Shown piece by piece: positions 44,953 through 53,580 of a stretch of 64,000 nt of DNA. Within the stretch, counting starts at the first letter, position 1. Each line of letters starts with the position of its first letter. Source of the DNA: Mesorhizobium sp. CAU 1732 (lineage in GTDB: Bacteria; Pseudomonadota; Alphaproteobacteria; Rhizobiales; Rhizobiaceae); contig NZ_JBDQQR010000005.1 in NCBI RefSeq assembly GCF_039888675.1, positions 1 through 64,000 on the forward strand, in the 5' to 3' direction. The position numbers were made by a program, and so were the translations under genes. The notes beneath the pieces were generated by a model. That model saw nothing but the letters and a program-made list of their open reading frames with translations, did no database searches and had not been told where the DNA came from.

Positions 44953-47339
44953 CAGCCTGCACTCCTTTGCTGCTGGAAAAGCGGAAGCCAGGCTTCCGGA
45001 TCGTCGCCCGTCTGGGCGCGGATCGTGTCGGCAAGCTCGACATTGGCCGTGCGGCCGGAGAGAATTGCGAGCTCGTCGTCGAAACCGCCGAGATTGAGCT
45101 CGGCTACCACGCTGTTGTGCCCCTGCTTGACGATGAAGCGGCGGCTCTCATTGGAGAGCTCACGTGCGATCAACTCGTATTCCCGTTCGGTGAGCTTGAA
45201 GCCGTCGACATAGTCAGCCCGGCTGCCGCGCGAGTTCGGCATGAACACCTGCGTCGGGCACTGTTCGATGATGGTATGAGCGATCGGGGAATTAATCGCG
45301 TCGCGCGGGCTTTGCGTCGCAAACAGCATCAGCCCGTTCTGTTTGCGGATCGTTTTGAGCTTGTTCTGGGCGAGATCCCGAAAGCCTTCGTCGGCGAGCG
45401 CCTTCCAGAACTCATCGATGACGATGATGATCCGGCGGCCGTCGATCAGTTGCTCGACGCGATGGAAGAGATAGGCCATCAGCGGCGTGCGGATTTCCTC
45501 ATTGTCGAGGAAGTCGGTCATGTCGTAGCCGAGGAATTTTGCGCCGATACCGATCTCGTCGCTGTCATTGTCGAAGACCCAGCCGAGCGGCCCTCCCCTC
45601 TCCCAGCGGCGTAGCCGTGCTGCGACGCCTTCCGGATCTGTATTGTTGAGGAAGGTACGGAGCGCTCCAATAGTGCGCTGCTCGACGGGCAGGTCGGCAA
45701 GCCCGTCGATCCCGCCAGCGATGTCGCGGGTCTCCGCAACCGAGATTTCGTGGGATTTCGAGCTGACCAGCTTGGTCACCCACTGGGCAAGAAACACCCG
45801 GTTCTCGGGCGTGAGCTCCATGCCCTTGAGCGGTGCGCAGCCTGTGGGTCGGCCATTGTGCAGCGGCAGATAGGTTCCCCCGGCGGCGCGGACGAAAAGA
45901 TCGGCGCCACGATCCTTGTCGAAGAAGACGATATGGGCATCGAACTTCTCGGTCTGGGACAGGAGGAAGTTCAGAAGCACGGTCTTGCCTGATCCGGAGG
46001 GGCCGCCGATGAAGGTGTTGCCGAGATCGCCATAGTGCAGATTGAAATAAAGCGGAGACCCCGAGGCGGTCTTCAGCATGGCGACCGCCGGTCCCCATTC
46101 ATTGCCGTCGCGCTGACCGACGGGATAGGAATGGAAGGGCGAGAAGGCGGCGAAGTTTTTCGAGGTTATGGCGCCGGAGCGAACGCGATATCGGAAATTG
46201 CCCGGCAGCTGCGCCCACCATGCGGCTTCCAGGCCGAGATCCTCACGCGCGACGACGGCGCCCCCATTGGTCAGATGCGTCCGGCTCTTCGCCAGATTGT
46301 CGGTCAGCGCCTTCACACTATCCGCAAAGACCGTCAGCGTTAGATGATGGTCGCCGAGCACGAAGCGGTTCGATTCCAGATCGTCGAGAGCATCGTCGAG
46401 CTCCTCGAGCTGCGAGCCTGCCTTGTCGCCGGCGCTGACCATCTGGTTCTGCTTGCGTCCCATGACAGTCTTGGCGTCAGCCTTGGACAGGAACGAGAAA
46501 CTCTGGGTCAGGATCAGCTCGTAGGGCACGGTGAGCAGGCCATCGAACATGCCCGATCGCGTCCGCGCAGGATATTCCTTGAAGCCGAACATGCCGGCAT
46601 AGCGGCTCGATCCCTCGTGCCGAATCTCGACCGTCTCCCTGCCGACTATTACCCGATCAGAATAGATCGCCGATGAGATGCGGCCTTCGGTCAGCGGCAC
46701 TGCCTCGCGGCGTCCGCCGACCAGCTGGTGCAAGACCTCGCTGGGTTCGGAGAAAACCAGACCGTCACGGTCCTGGAGCGTCAACACCCTGGGATTGAAG
46801 CGCTTGAGGCCTGCGGTGACGTCGACGATCGCGTCGTCGAGGTTCTTGAGGGCGTCCCTATCGAGTTCGACGCCACCCCGTCTTGCCTTGCGCAGGCTGG
46901 CCAGAAACGCCACCACGCGCTCCGCCGCGTCGCGACCGGGATGCCAGACGAGGCTCACATAGAGATCGTTGCGGAACAGGTCCTCGCCGATCATGCGCGC
47001 ACGGTATTTCTCATTCAGGGTTCTGGAGAAGGCATTGGCGAAGCTGCCGTCGGGATATTCATTGTCGCGGCGGCGGATGAGATGCGTCCACAGTGCCAGA
47101 CGCTCGTCGGCGATGTTCCGGTAGAGCGTGTTGAGGTCTCGATGCAGCGCGTTGAGATCGATTGTGTCGGCGGTCTCGAATGACACGCCCTCAAGGGCAA
47201 TCACCACCACCAGGGCGCGGGAGTCGAGCGCGATCACCCGCTCGTCCACATGCCGCACATAAGGGATGAAGGTCTCGGGCTCGAGCTCGCGGCTCCTGAC
47301 GGCAGTGGTTCTAGGCAAGGCCGAGATCCCTTTCGTCAT
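44952..47339 (-). CDS. virB4: VirB4 secretion ATPase
   Basis: 795 residues, the family's usual length. CagE/TrbE/VirB domain in the N-terminal half, then Walker A GGPSGSGKTVLLNFLL and Walker B RIIIVIDEFWKALADEGF, followed by KTIRKQNGLMLFATQSPRDA. VirB4 powers pilus assembly and substrate transfer at the inner membrane. The start lies 29 bases inside the end of virB3. Confidence 0.96.
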   Translation of the reverse strand: MTKGISALPRTTAVRSRELEPETFIPYVRHVDERVIALDSRALVVVIALEGVSFETADTIDLNALHRDLNTLYRNIADERLALWTHLIRRRDNEYPDGSFANAFSRTLNEKYRARMIGEDLFRNDLYVSLVWHPGRDAAERVVAFLASLRKARRGGVELDRDALKNLDDAIVDVTAGLKRFNPRVLTLQDRDGLVFSEPSEVLHQLVGGRREAVPLTEGRISSAIYSDRVIVGRETVEIRHEGSSRYAGMFGFKEYPARTRSGMFDGLLTVPYELILTQSFSFLSKADAKTVMGRKQNQMVSAGDKAGSQLEELDDALDDLESNRFVLGDHHLTLTVFADSVKALTDNLAKSRTHLTNGGAVVAREDLGLEAAWWAQLPGNFRYRVRSGAITSKNFAAFSPFHSYPVGQRDGNEWGPAVAMLKTASGSPLYFNLHYGDLGNTFIGGPSGSGKTVLLNFLLSQTEKFDAHIVFFDKDRGADLFVRAAGGTYLPLHNGRPTGCAPLKGMELTPENRVFLAQWVTKLVSSKSHEISVAETRDIAGGIDGLADLPVEQRTIGALRTFLNNTDPEGVAARLRRWERGGPLGWVFDNDSDEIGIGAKFLGYDMTDFLDNEEIRTPLMAYLFHRVEQLIDGRRIIIVIDEFWKALADEGFRDLAQNKLKTIRKQNGLMLFATQSPRDAINSPIAHTIIEQCPTQVFMPNSRGSRADYVDGFKLTEREYELIARELSNESRRFIVKQGHNSVVAELNLGGFDDELAILSGRTANVELADTIRAQTGDDPEAWLPLFQQQRSAG

Positions 47340-47649
47340 AGCGGCGAACGAGACGCAACGGGGTCAGTGTCGAGCCGCCCCAGAAGCCGGCGTTGCGAGC
47401 CCTGCCCCGCGTTTCGATCCAGCCGAGCAGCACCCGGAACATGTTGTGGTCGTGCTTGACGATCGCCTTGAAGATGACGTGGAACACCAGTCCGACAAGG
47501 GCATAGGCAACGGATCCCGCGAGGATGAAGAGGATCGTTGTGAAGATCATGTTGATCCCCATCGCCTCCATGGTGACGCCGCCGATCATCGCCGGACGGG
47601 TGCAGGCGACGAACAGCGTGTCTTCTTCGAGCGTGATCCGTTCCGCCAT
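47311..47649 (-). CDS. virB3: VirB3 inner-membrane protein
   Basis: 112 residues. LFVACTRPAMIGGVTMEAMGINM and the hydrophobic stretch FTTILFILAGSVAYALVGLVFHVIF are the VirB3 signature. It partners VirB4 in pilus biogenesis. It lies between virB2 (3-base gap) and virB4 (overlap). Confidence 0.93.
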   Translation of the reverse strand: MAERITLEEDTLFVACTRPAMIGGVTMEAMGINMIFTTILFILAGSVAYALVGLVFHVIFKAIVKHDHNMFRVLLGWIETRGRARNAGFWGGSTLTPLRLVRRYDERDLGLA

Positions 47650-47652
47650 CCC

Positions 47653-47952
47653 TTAGCCTCCTGAGATCATCCCGACGATTTCGGTCGCCCCGAAGATGAT
47701 GCCGATGCCCAGAACGACGAAGGCCGCCTTGCGCAGGTCGAGATAGCCGAACATCCAGGCGATGCCGACGATGATGACGGCGATGATCGCCAGCAGCCGG
47801 GCAACGTTGCCGGTCAGCATGTTGACGATGTTCTGAAGCACGCTTTCGATGCCGCCGGCCTGGGCGAAACTCGGCTCGATCAGGGCCAGGGAAAATACAG
47901 TCGCCATCGTCGCGACGGTCGCGACGGGCCTGATGCGGGCCGACATGTTCAT
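47653..47952 (-). CDS. virB2: VirB2 major pilin
   Basis: 99 residues from ATG 47952 (AAGGAG about 10 bases upstream); an in-frame extension to 48039 overlaps virB1. A long signal sequence ends near FAQAGG, then two hydrophobic helices (LLAIIAVIIVGIAWMFGYL and AAFVVLGIGIIFGATEIVGMI). This is the standard VirB2/TrbC pilin layout. Confidence 0.93.
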   Translation of the reverse strand: MNMSARIRPVATVATMATVFSLALIEPSFAQAGGIESVLQNIVNMLTGNVARLLAIIAVIIVGIAWMFGYLDLRKAAFVVLGIGIIFGATEIVGMISGG

Positions 47953-47959
47953 ATGATCG

Positions 47960-48634
47960 TCACTCCTTATGTTGATTGGAAAAGACCAGGACGGAGGATC
48001 GCCGCCCTGAACCGAAGACATCCCATCGCGGCGCTGCATCCGACGAGCCCTGCTCGTTCGGCCGCGCCTGCGGGCTATTGGCGGCAGCGTTGCGACCTTC
48101 CAGGTCCGCCTGGCCAGCGGCGGATCCCTCTCCCGCCACTACGGTAATCTCCAGGCGGTCGAGGTGCCCCGATAGCCGTGATTGCTCGGCCAGGACTTTG
48201 GTGTCGTAGCCGACCATCTCACCGATGGAAGCATCTCCACGGCCATACCAGGCGCGCAGCATGGCAACGCGCGCCTCGGCGGCAGACGCGCCGTCGCCCA
48301 CGGCGACGCGGTAGTAGCCATCGAGCAGGGTCGCACTGGCCTTGAGATTCATGCAGAAATCGAAGCTGTCGCCGACCGAGAGGCCAAGACGAGGCAGATC
48401 GCGGGCGGGGAGGCCGGTCAGACCCAGATCGATGTCGACGCCCTCGGCGATGAGGATCGTTGCGGTCTCGATCGCTTCTGCTCGCGTTCGCGGCGGATCC
48501 GCGAGCGGGTGATCCGAATTGATCCGGATGGCGAAGGGCCGGAATGCGCTTTCCACGCTCACGATGGCGGCCAGCGTCTCCACAGTGATCTGGGGCGCGC
48601 ATTGCTGGGCGAGATCCACGAAAGCCACCGGCAT
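47960..48634 (-). CDS. virB1: VirB1 lytic transglycosylase
   Basis: 224 residues from ATG 48634 (GTG 48646 is an alternative; neither has a clear ribosome site). The SLT domain begins FVDLAQQCAPQITVETLAAIVSVESAFRPFAI with the catalytic Glu in VESAF, and includes FDFCMNLKASATLLDGYYRVA. It locally cuts peptidoglycan so the secretion channel can assemble. No clear signal peptide was seen. The C-terminal 60 residues look disordered. Confidence 0.92.
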   Translation of the reverse strand: MPVAFVDLAQQCAPQITVETLAAIVSVESAFRPFAIRINSDHPLADPPRTRAEAIETATILIAEGVDIDLGLTGLPARDLPRLGLSVGDSFDFCMNLKASATLLDGYYRVAVGDGASAAEARVAMLRAWYGRGDASIGEMVGYDTKVLAEQSRLSGHLDRLEITVVAGEGSAAGQADLEGRNAAANSPQARPNEQGSSDAAPRWDVFGSGRRSSVLVFSNQHKE

Positions 48635-48636
48635 GA

Positions 48637-49158
48637 TCAGAACCACACGCGCTGTCGGCCGGCGCCATCGATCGTCACATCGACATAGCGCGGTTGTTCA
48701 CGAACATGAGGGCGCGCCGTGACGAAGGCTTTGCAGACCCGCGTCCCGTTCTCGACGTGCCAGCTGCCCGTCATTGCGCCGCTTTCATCGTGCCTGCATG
48801 CTTCGTTGCTAACCACCACAGGCTCGGTCGAAACACAGCCGACTTCGCTGCGGCCGCGATCGCCTTTCTTCGTGACGAGGCGGAAGCCGGCGTCGCAATA
48901 GTAGGGCTCGTATCGCGGTCTGGTCGTCGTGAAGCCGACCCCGCTGCAGATCGGGAACGATCGCCCCTTGGCAAGGTGCGACCAGAGCCTTTCGATCGGG
49001 GGGCGGCACTCGGCGAATTCGGTCGCGCCGCCTGGGTTCGACAGGCACAGCAGAACTTGACAACCCCAATCATCACTGCGCGCTACGGAAGATGAAAACG
49101 TGTATAATGAAACGCAGAGTAAAACGCCGGAAAGCGCGCGAATGGCCGCATTTTTCAT
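48637..49158 (-). CDS. Cys-rich exported protein next to virB1
   Basis: 173 residues from ATG 49158, preceded by GGGGG; an extension to 49254 runs into the divergent promoter. A signal peptide (MKNAAIRALSGVLLCVSLYTF...VARS) is followed by DDWGCQVLLCLSNPGGATEFAEC and RPPIERLWSHLAKGRSFPIC. At least eight cysteines are in the mature part, suggesting disulfides in the periplasm. I recall similar uncharacterised proteins beside rhizobial plasmid secretion genes but cannot name a family. It heads the virB transcript. Confidence 0.75.
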   Translation of the reverse strand: MKNAAIRALSGVLLCVSLYTFSSSVARSDDWGCQVLLCLSNPGGATEFAECRPPIERLWSHLAKGRSFPICSGVGFTTTRPRYEPYYCDAGFRLVTKKGDRGRSEVGCVSTEPVVVSNEACRHDESGAMTGSWHVENGTRVCKAFVTARPHVREQPRYVDVTIDGAGRQRVWF

Positions 49159-49213
49159 GCAAATCCCCCCGTTTAGACATCCTTCGAGCCATGGCCGAGG
49201 CGCTTTCACTATC

Positions 49214-49242
49214 TTGTCATACTGCACGATAACGCATAGATA
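49214..49242 (+). promoter_or_regulatory. Promoter of the winged-helix gene
   Basis: TTGTCA (49214-49219), 17 bases, TAGATA (49237-49242). The -10 is part of the 15-base stretch CACGATAACGCATAG (49225-49239), which recurs with one mismatch at 49628-49642. Confidence 0.45.
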
Positions 49243-49313
49243 ACGAGATGCCAAGCCAATTAGAGAGCCGCTGGCACAACACGATTTTCGCGACCTTGAC
49301 CACGCACGAGATC

Positions 49314-49601
49314 ATGTCCAAGCCCCTGCCCGATGAGACGCCGAATTCGCGTCTGCGTCAGCTTGGGATGATGAACCTGCTTTACAGCCTGCAAAAAGCC
49401 GACACCGCGCTGACCATTACGAGCGTCACGGAAGTGACTGGAATGACGCGAAAAGCCGCCCAGGAAGCGATAGATCCGCTTGTTGCACGTGGACTGCTAA
49501 AGGAATCCTGGGGGCGGACGTCGATCGGCCGGGGCAAGGCCCGGCAGTACGAGATCGCGCCCGAGATATTCGTAAAGCTTCAGGGTGTGTACGGCGCCTA
49601 G
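49314..49601 (+). CDS. Small winged-helix DNA-binding protein
   Basis: 95 residues from ATG 49314; ATG 49248 would sit almost on the predicted transcription start. The fold is a winged helix: LGMMNLLYSLQKADTALTITSVTEVTGMTRKAAQEAIDPLVARGLLKESWG, then IGRGKARQYEIAPEIF. It is divergent from the secretion cluster and upstream of the orphan repC. It is a good candidate for a repressor of conjugation or replication genes. No named family recognised. Confidence 0.7.
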   Translation: MSKPLPDETPNSRLRQLGMMNLLYSLQKADTALTITSVTEVTGMTRKAAQEAIDPLVARGLLKESWGRTSIGRGKARQYEIAPEIFVKLQGVYGA

Positions 49602-49938
49602 TCTTGGCGAAGCACTCTCCAATACCACACGAAAACGCATAGTATTGATTGCGCCTTAGCGCGCAAGCATACTCGACGCTGCGACTCAGGATGCCGCGAT
49701 GCAAACTGATTCGTTTGGCGCAGATAAATCGTCTGATGGAGAAACTATAGAGCAAAAACGGAACGACCTCGGAAGTTGGCGCTTCCAAGGCCGGTTCAAA
49801 GAAGATCGGTAGTTTTGATCGGGCTGTTTGCCTGTCCGTCAATCAGTATCCGGACAATCGCAAACCCCCAAATTGCTGTCAAGACGAAACGCCGCTTCGG
49901 TGAACGCTCCTGCTTTGCCATTTCGGGAGGAAACCGAA
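49602..49938. other. Gap upstream of the orphan repC
   Basis: 337 bases without a supported gene. It holds CACGAAAACGCATAG (49628-49642, a repeat of 49225-49239) ending in a -10-like TAGTAT, and a TTGCGC/GCGCAA hairpin (49649-49666) just after it. These could form the promoter/operator and leader of repC. No ctRNA-like terminator such as the one before the other repC was seen. Confidence 0.4.
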
Positions 49939-51480
49939 TTGAGCACGACAGAAAGCCATACACCCCACTCATGGGCCAGACCGGTCGCAGGAGTGCGACA
50001 GGTCACGCAGGCGAGCCTCGACGCGCAGCGCGCCGCACGTCGCTATGCCGGATCAAGGAGCCCACGGATCAAACGCGTCGATGCGCTGCGGATTGCCAAA
50101 CGTGCAGCGGCGGCCATGGGCTTGAAGGCGGCCAAGATCGCCATGATTGACAAGCTGTTCGGCTTCTCACCAACGGCAGACTGGGAGAGTTTGGACGCCA
50201 ACCCCGTGGTGTGGCCGTCGAACGACGCCCTGGCGCGGCAGCTTGGCCTGTCGGTTTCGACAACGCGGTATCATCTGCGCGGTCTGGCGGCGGCCGGACT
50301 GATCGCCCATACATCCCACCCGACCTATCAGCGCCGCGGTGTCCGCAACGGACAGGGCCACATCGTCGAGGCCTTCGGCATCGATCTCTCTCCGATCATC
50401 ATGCGCTATGACGAGCTGCTCGAGATCGCACTCGCCTATGAGCAGGACGGGCGCGAGCGCCGTGAACTCTCCTGCCGGCGCACCCAGTTACGCAGGGAGA
50501 TCGAGTCGGTCTTTGCCGCGGCACGGCGCGACGACATCGCCGGCGACTGGCAGCCGTTCCAGGCGAGGCTCGATCGGCTGCGCGAAATCACACCCGCCGA
50601 CAGCGAGGCCTTTCATCAGCTGATCGACGGATTGTCCGCACTTCGCGACGAGGTCGAAGGCGCATTCAGCGATGCTTGTGAGCGCTCAAATTTAGACACC
50701 GCGGTGATCAAATTTCGACAGGTACAAACTACAGCCGAATCTTCACCTCGTAGAAGTAGTCTCGCCCCTGCCCCGCGGGGTCTTGCGGACTCTACTCATC
50801 TCCGGCAGTGGCGTGAGCCGACCTCTCCTTCCGAAAGAAGAAGCAAAGGCAGCGGCCAGGCGGATGCGGACGGGCCGAACACGCTTAGGAGCGGCGGCGA
50901 CGAAATCACCAATGTCTCGCTCGCTCTCGTCCGGACGGCGTGCCCTGCCCTCGCCTTCCACGTCCCGCAGGTCTTCGATAGCTGGGCGCAGCTGCGTCAG
51001 TCCGGCCGCCGCCTTTGCGCCGCCGCGTCGATCAATCCGCAGGTATGGACTGAAGCGGAAACGCACCTCGGCCCCGATACGGCTATCGCGGCACTCGCGG
51101 TCACGGTGCAGCGCGCCGAAAGTGGCCACGTATCATGCCCCGGCGCCTACCTGCGCACCCTCATTCAACGCGGCAGGAAGGGCCAACTGCGCATCAGTCG
51201 CTCGCTCTTTGCTCTCGCCGACCGTCAGCACAAGACAGCCCTGCCGGAAATCATCGCGTCAAAGCCGCCCGATCGTGGCTTCCCACCCGGCCCGATTTCC
51301 TGGACCGGATGGTCCGAGCTAGTCCGCCGTCATGCGCCCGAGCCGATCCCGGACGCAGAGAACGTCGCCGAGGCGTTCAGGGCCTGGTGCCGCAAGAGCA
51401 ATATCGACCTTGAGCAGCCGAGCATCGAAGTAGCTTTCATTGGCTTCTGCAAGAAGTCGCGGCCGCGTTCCAATGGCTAG
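49939..51480 (+). CDS. repC: Orphan RepC replication initiator
   Basis: 513 residues from TTG 49939, which has GGGAGG at a 7-9 base spacing; the open frame reaches back to 49828 without a better start. RepC features: VVWPSNDALARQLGLSVSTTRYHLRGLAAAGLIAHTS (winged helix), EAFGIDLSPIIMRYDEL, and the C-terminal TWTEAETHLGPD-like and ISRSLFALADRQ regions. An A+T-rich stretch near 50685-50760 could be the internal origin known for RepC replicons. It has no repAB directly upstream. The longer length and sequence differ from the RepC at 54726. Confidence 0.88.
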   Translation: MSTTESHTPHSWARPVAGVRQVTQASLDAQRAARRYAGSRSPRIKRVDALRIAKRAAAAMGLKAAKIAMIDKLFGFSPTADWESLDANPVVWPSNDALARQLGLSVSTTRYHLRGLAAAGLIAHTSHPTYQRRGVRNGQGHIVEAFGIDLSPIIMRYDELLEIALAYEQDGRERRELSCRRTQLRREIESVFAAARRDDIAGDWQPFQARLDRLREITPADSEAFHQLIDGLSALRDEVEGAFSDACERSNLDTAVIKFRQVQTTAESSPRRSSLAPAPRGLADSTHLRQWREPTSPSERRSKGSGQADADGPNTLRSGGDEITNVSLALVRTACPALAFHVPQVFDSWAQLRQSGRRLCAAASINPQVWTEAETHLGPDTAIAALAVTVQRAESGHVSCPGAYLRTLIQRGRKGQLRISRSLFALADRQHKTALPEIIASKPPDRGFPPGPISWTGWSELVRRHAPEPIPDAENVAEAFRAWCRKSNIDLEQPSIEVAFIGFCKKSRPRSNG

Positions 51481-52039
51481 CGTGACGCCGCCGTCGCGAA
51501 TGGTAGTCGCTGCGGCCCTATGGCTCGCTCATCTGACGGGTGCCGTATGGGCGCAGCAGCTTCCCGAGACCGTGACAGGGTTCGCCCAGGTCTATGACGG
51601 CGTGACCTTCGATCTGATCGAAAGCGGAAGCCGCTATCGAACGGTCACTCGCGTCCGCCTCGAATCGGTCGAGGCCTGCGAGATCAGGCAGAAGGCGAAG
51701 CTCGCCGGCTTCGACTGGCCCTGTGGCGTTGTCGCAGCCGCGTGGCTCGTATCCAGCACCATGTCACGCCCGGTCGAGTGTCGGCCGACGCGCATCCTCA
51801 AGGGCGGCGGGTACTGGGCGCAATGCTTCGTGGAAAATCGCGATATTGGGGCGGAGGGCATTAGAGTCGGCATGTACGTGCTTGCGGCTCCAGCAGGTGA
51901 GGTGGCGCTGCCTCGATATAGCGAGCTCGAAGAAAACGCCAGGCAGGATCGGGAGGGGCTTTGGTCCAGTGAGTTTATGATGCCGGCAGACTGGCGCCGG
52001 GCGAACGGAAGCTACAATCCGTTAGCCCCGAGCAGGTGA
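51473..52039 (+). CDS. Exported SNase-like (thermonuclease family) protein
   Basis: 188 residues from ATG 51473, overlapping the repC stop by 8 bases. A signal peptide ends near AVWAQQ. GFAQVYDGVTFDLIESG and RVRLESVEACEIRQKAKLAG resemble the staphylococcal nuclease fold, but the usual DGDT is DGVT and the DAPE-type motif is EACE. Activity is therefore doubtful. Such proteins are common next to rhizobial plasmid transfer genes. Confidence 0.7.
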   Translation: MASVTPPSRMVVAAALWLAHLTGAVWAQQLPETVTGFAQVYDGVTFDLIESGSRYRTVTRVRLESVEACEIRQKAKLAGFDWPCGVVAAAWLVSSTMSRPVECRPTRILKGGGYWAQCFVENRDIGAEGIRVGMYVLAAPAGEVALPRYSELEENARQDREGLWSSEFMMPADWRRANGSYNPLAPSR

Positions 52040-52086
52040 CGTGTGATGGCCGTCGATGCCTGGAAGCAGGCAAAGTTGGACCAGTT

Positions 52087-52105
52087 TCTTGTCAGCCGTT
52101 TTTTT
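52087..52105. repeat. 19-base repeat upstream of repA, copy 1
   Basis: TCTTGTCAGCCGTTTTTTT, identical to 53500-53518 between repA and repB. The left part fits TTNNCNGCNG of the known repABC parS consensus GTTNNCNGCNGNNAAC, but the right part does not. Possible centromere-like or RepA/RepB-binding site. Confidence 0.55.
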
Positions 52106-52305
52106 GTGAGAAAAAGGCAGACAGAACAACGGGCTATGCAATTTGACGGGTATTTTGCGGTCGCTTTTTCAGCGCAAAGGGACGTTAACTTCTCGTTAAC
52201 TTTAAATCCGTTGCGCGGCTTGGAGAATCGGTCGTATAATTGCGCATCTTTTGGCAGGTGGTGCTTCTTTGCGAAACTATCGCGATTTAGGAAATAGTTT
52301 TCAAA

Positions 52306-53496
52306 ATGAACGAACAGGTGGCACCACGGTTTGACCTCGAGATCGCGCAGCAGGGGACACGAATCTCGAATGCGCTCAATCTTCTGCGAAACCAGCAGTA
52401 CCCTCCAGATGCAAAGAAGGGACTGCGCAAGTTCCAGATCGCCGAGGTCGCCGACTTCATCGGCGTGACTCAAAGCCATCTTCGTCAGTTGCACGCTGAG
52501 GGCAAGGGGCCTGAGGTCGAGACGGTGTCCGGCCGCCGCTACTATACCGCCAACCAGATGTTGGAGTTGCGCGAGTTTCTCGAAGCGAACAAGAAATCCG
52601 ATAAGAGAACTTACGTTCCCCATCGCCGTCCTGGCGAGGCGCTGCAGGTCTTATCCGTCGTCAATTTTAAAGGCGGCAGCGGCAAGACGACGACTGCTGT
52701 GCACCTATCGCAGTATCTTGCGCTGACTGGACATCGCGTTCTGGTCATTGATCTTGATCCGCAGGCCTCTCTGACTTCGGTCTTTGGCATACAGCCGGAA
52801 CTCGACGACACCGTATCGCTCTACGAATCCCTTCGGTTCGACGATGAGCGGCGGCCTTTGGCCGACATAATTCAGAAGACAAATATTCCCGGCTTGGACA
52901 TCGTGCCGGCGAACCTCGTCTTGCAGGAGTATGAGTACGATGTCCCATTGGCAATTGCCGGCAAGACGGGGCAGGAGGGTCGGCTGTTTCATACCCGCAT
53001 CCGGAATGCGGTTAAGGAGGTCGAGGATGACTATGACCTGGTCATCATGGACTGCCCTCCTCAGCTTGGCTATCTCACAATCACGGCTCTGATGGCATCG
53101 ACCGGGATCATTGTGACAATCCACCCCGAAATGCTGGACATTATGTCGATGAGCCAGTTCCTCATGATGTTGGGTGGCATAATGACAACGGTTGCCGACG
53201 CCGGCGCCGAGATTGGGATCAAATGGTTTCGCTACCTCGTCACGCGGTTCGAGCCTACCGACATCCCGCAGGCGCAGATGGTCGGTTTCATGCAATCCCT
53301 ATTCGCGCAGAACATGCTCAACAATCACGTTCTGAAATCGACGGCGATATCAGACGCTTCAATCAAAAAGCAGAGCCTCTACGAGGTAGAGCGCGGCGAG
53401 ATTGTCCGGGCGACCTATGATCGAGCGATGGAAAGTCTCAATGCAGCGAACGGAGAGATCGCGAAGTTGGTCCACAAGACATGGGGGCGCCTATGA
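52306..53496 (+). CDS. repA: RepA (ParA-type) plasmid partition ATPase
   Basis: 396 residues. N-terminal winged-helix region (FQIAEVADFIGVTQSHLRQLHAEGKGPEV), then the deviant Walker A VNFKGGSGKTTTAVHLSQYLAL and Walker motif LVIDLDPQASLT, and YDLVIMDCPPQLGYLTITAL. This is the standard repABC RepA, which segregates the plasmid and represses its own operon. The 266 bases upstream hold copy 1 of the 19-base repeat and two GTTAAC hexamers (52184-52200). Confidence 0.96.
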   Translation: MNEQVAPRFDLEIAQQGTRISNALNLLRNQQYPPDAKKGLRKFQIAEVADFIGVTQSHLRQLHAEGKGPEVETVSGRRYYTANQMLELREFLEANKKSDKRTYVPHRRPGEALQVLSVVNFKGGSGKTTTAVHLSQYLALTGHRVLVIDLDPQASLTSVFGIQPELDDTVSLYESLRFDDERRPLADIIQKTNIPGLDIVPANLVLQEYEYDVPLAIAGKTGQEGRLFHTRIRNAVKEVEDDYDLVIMDCPPQLGYLTITALMASTGIIVTIHPEMLDIMSMSQFLMMLGGIMTTVADAGAEIGIKWFRYLVTRFEPTDIPQAQMVGFMQSLFAQNMLNNHVLKSTAISDASIKKQSLYEVERGEIVRATYDRAMESLNAANGEIAKLVHKTWGRL

Positions 53497-53499
53497 GCC

Positions 53500-53518
53500 T
53501 CTTGTCAGCCGTTTTTTT
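53500..53518. repeat. 19-base repeat between repA and repB, copy 2
   Basis: Same 19 bases as 52087-52105, beginning three bases after the repA stop. Placement on both sides of repA suggests a partition or regulatory site. Confidence 0.55.
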
Positions 53519-53580
53519 TGCCGCGTTGTGCCGTGAAATCAATCCCTTATCGGATCTGACGAGGCGAGGGGGAACACTTC

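Noticed and set aside
52184..52200. GTTAAC-N5-GTTAAC as parS
   Set aside because: It is a direct repeat of a short palindrome and does not fit the repABC parS consensus; left as a note under repA.
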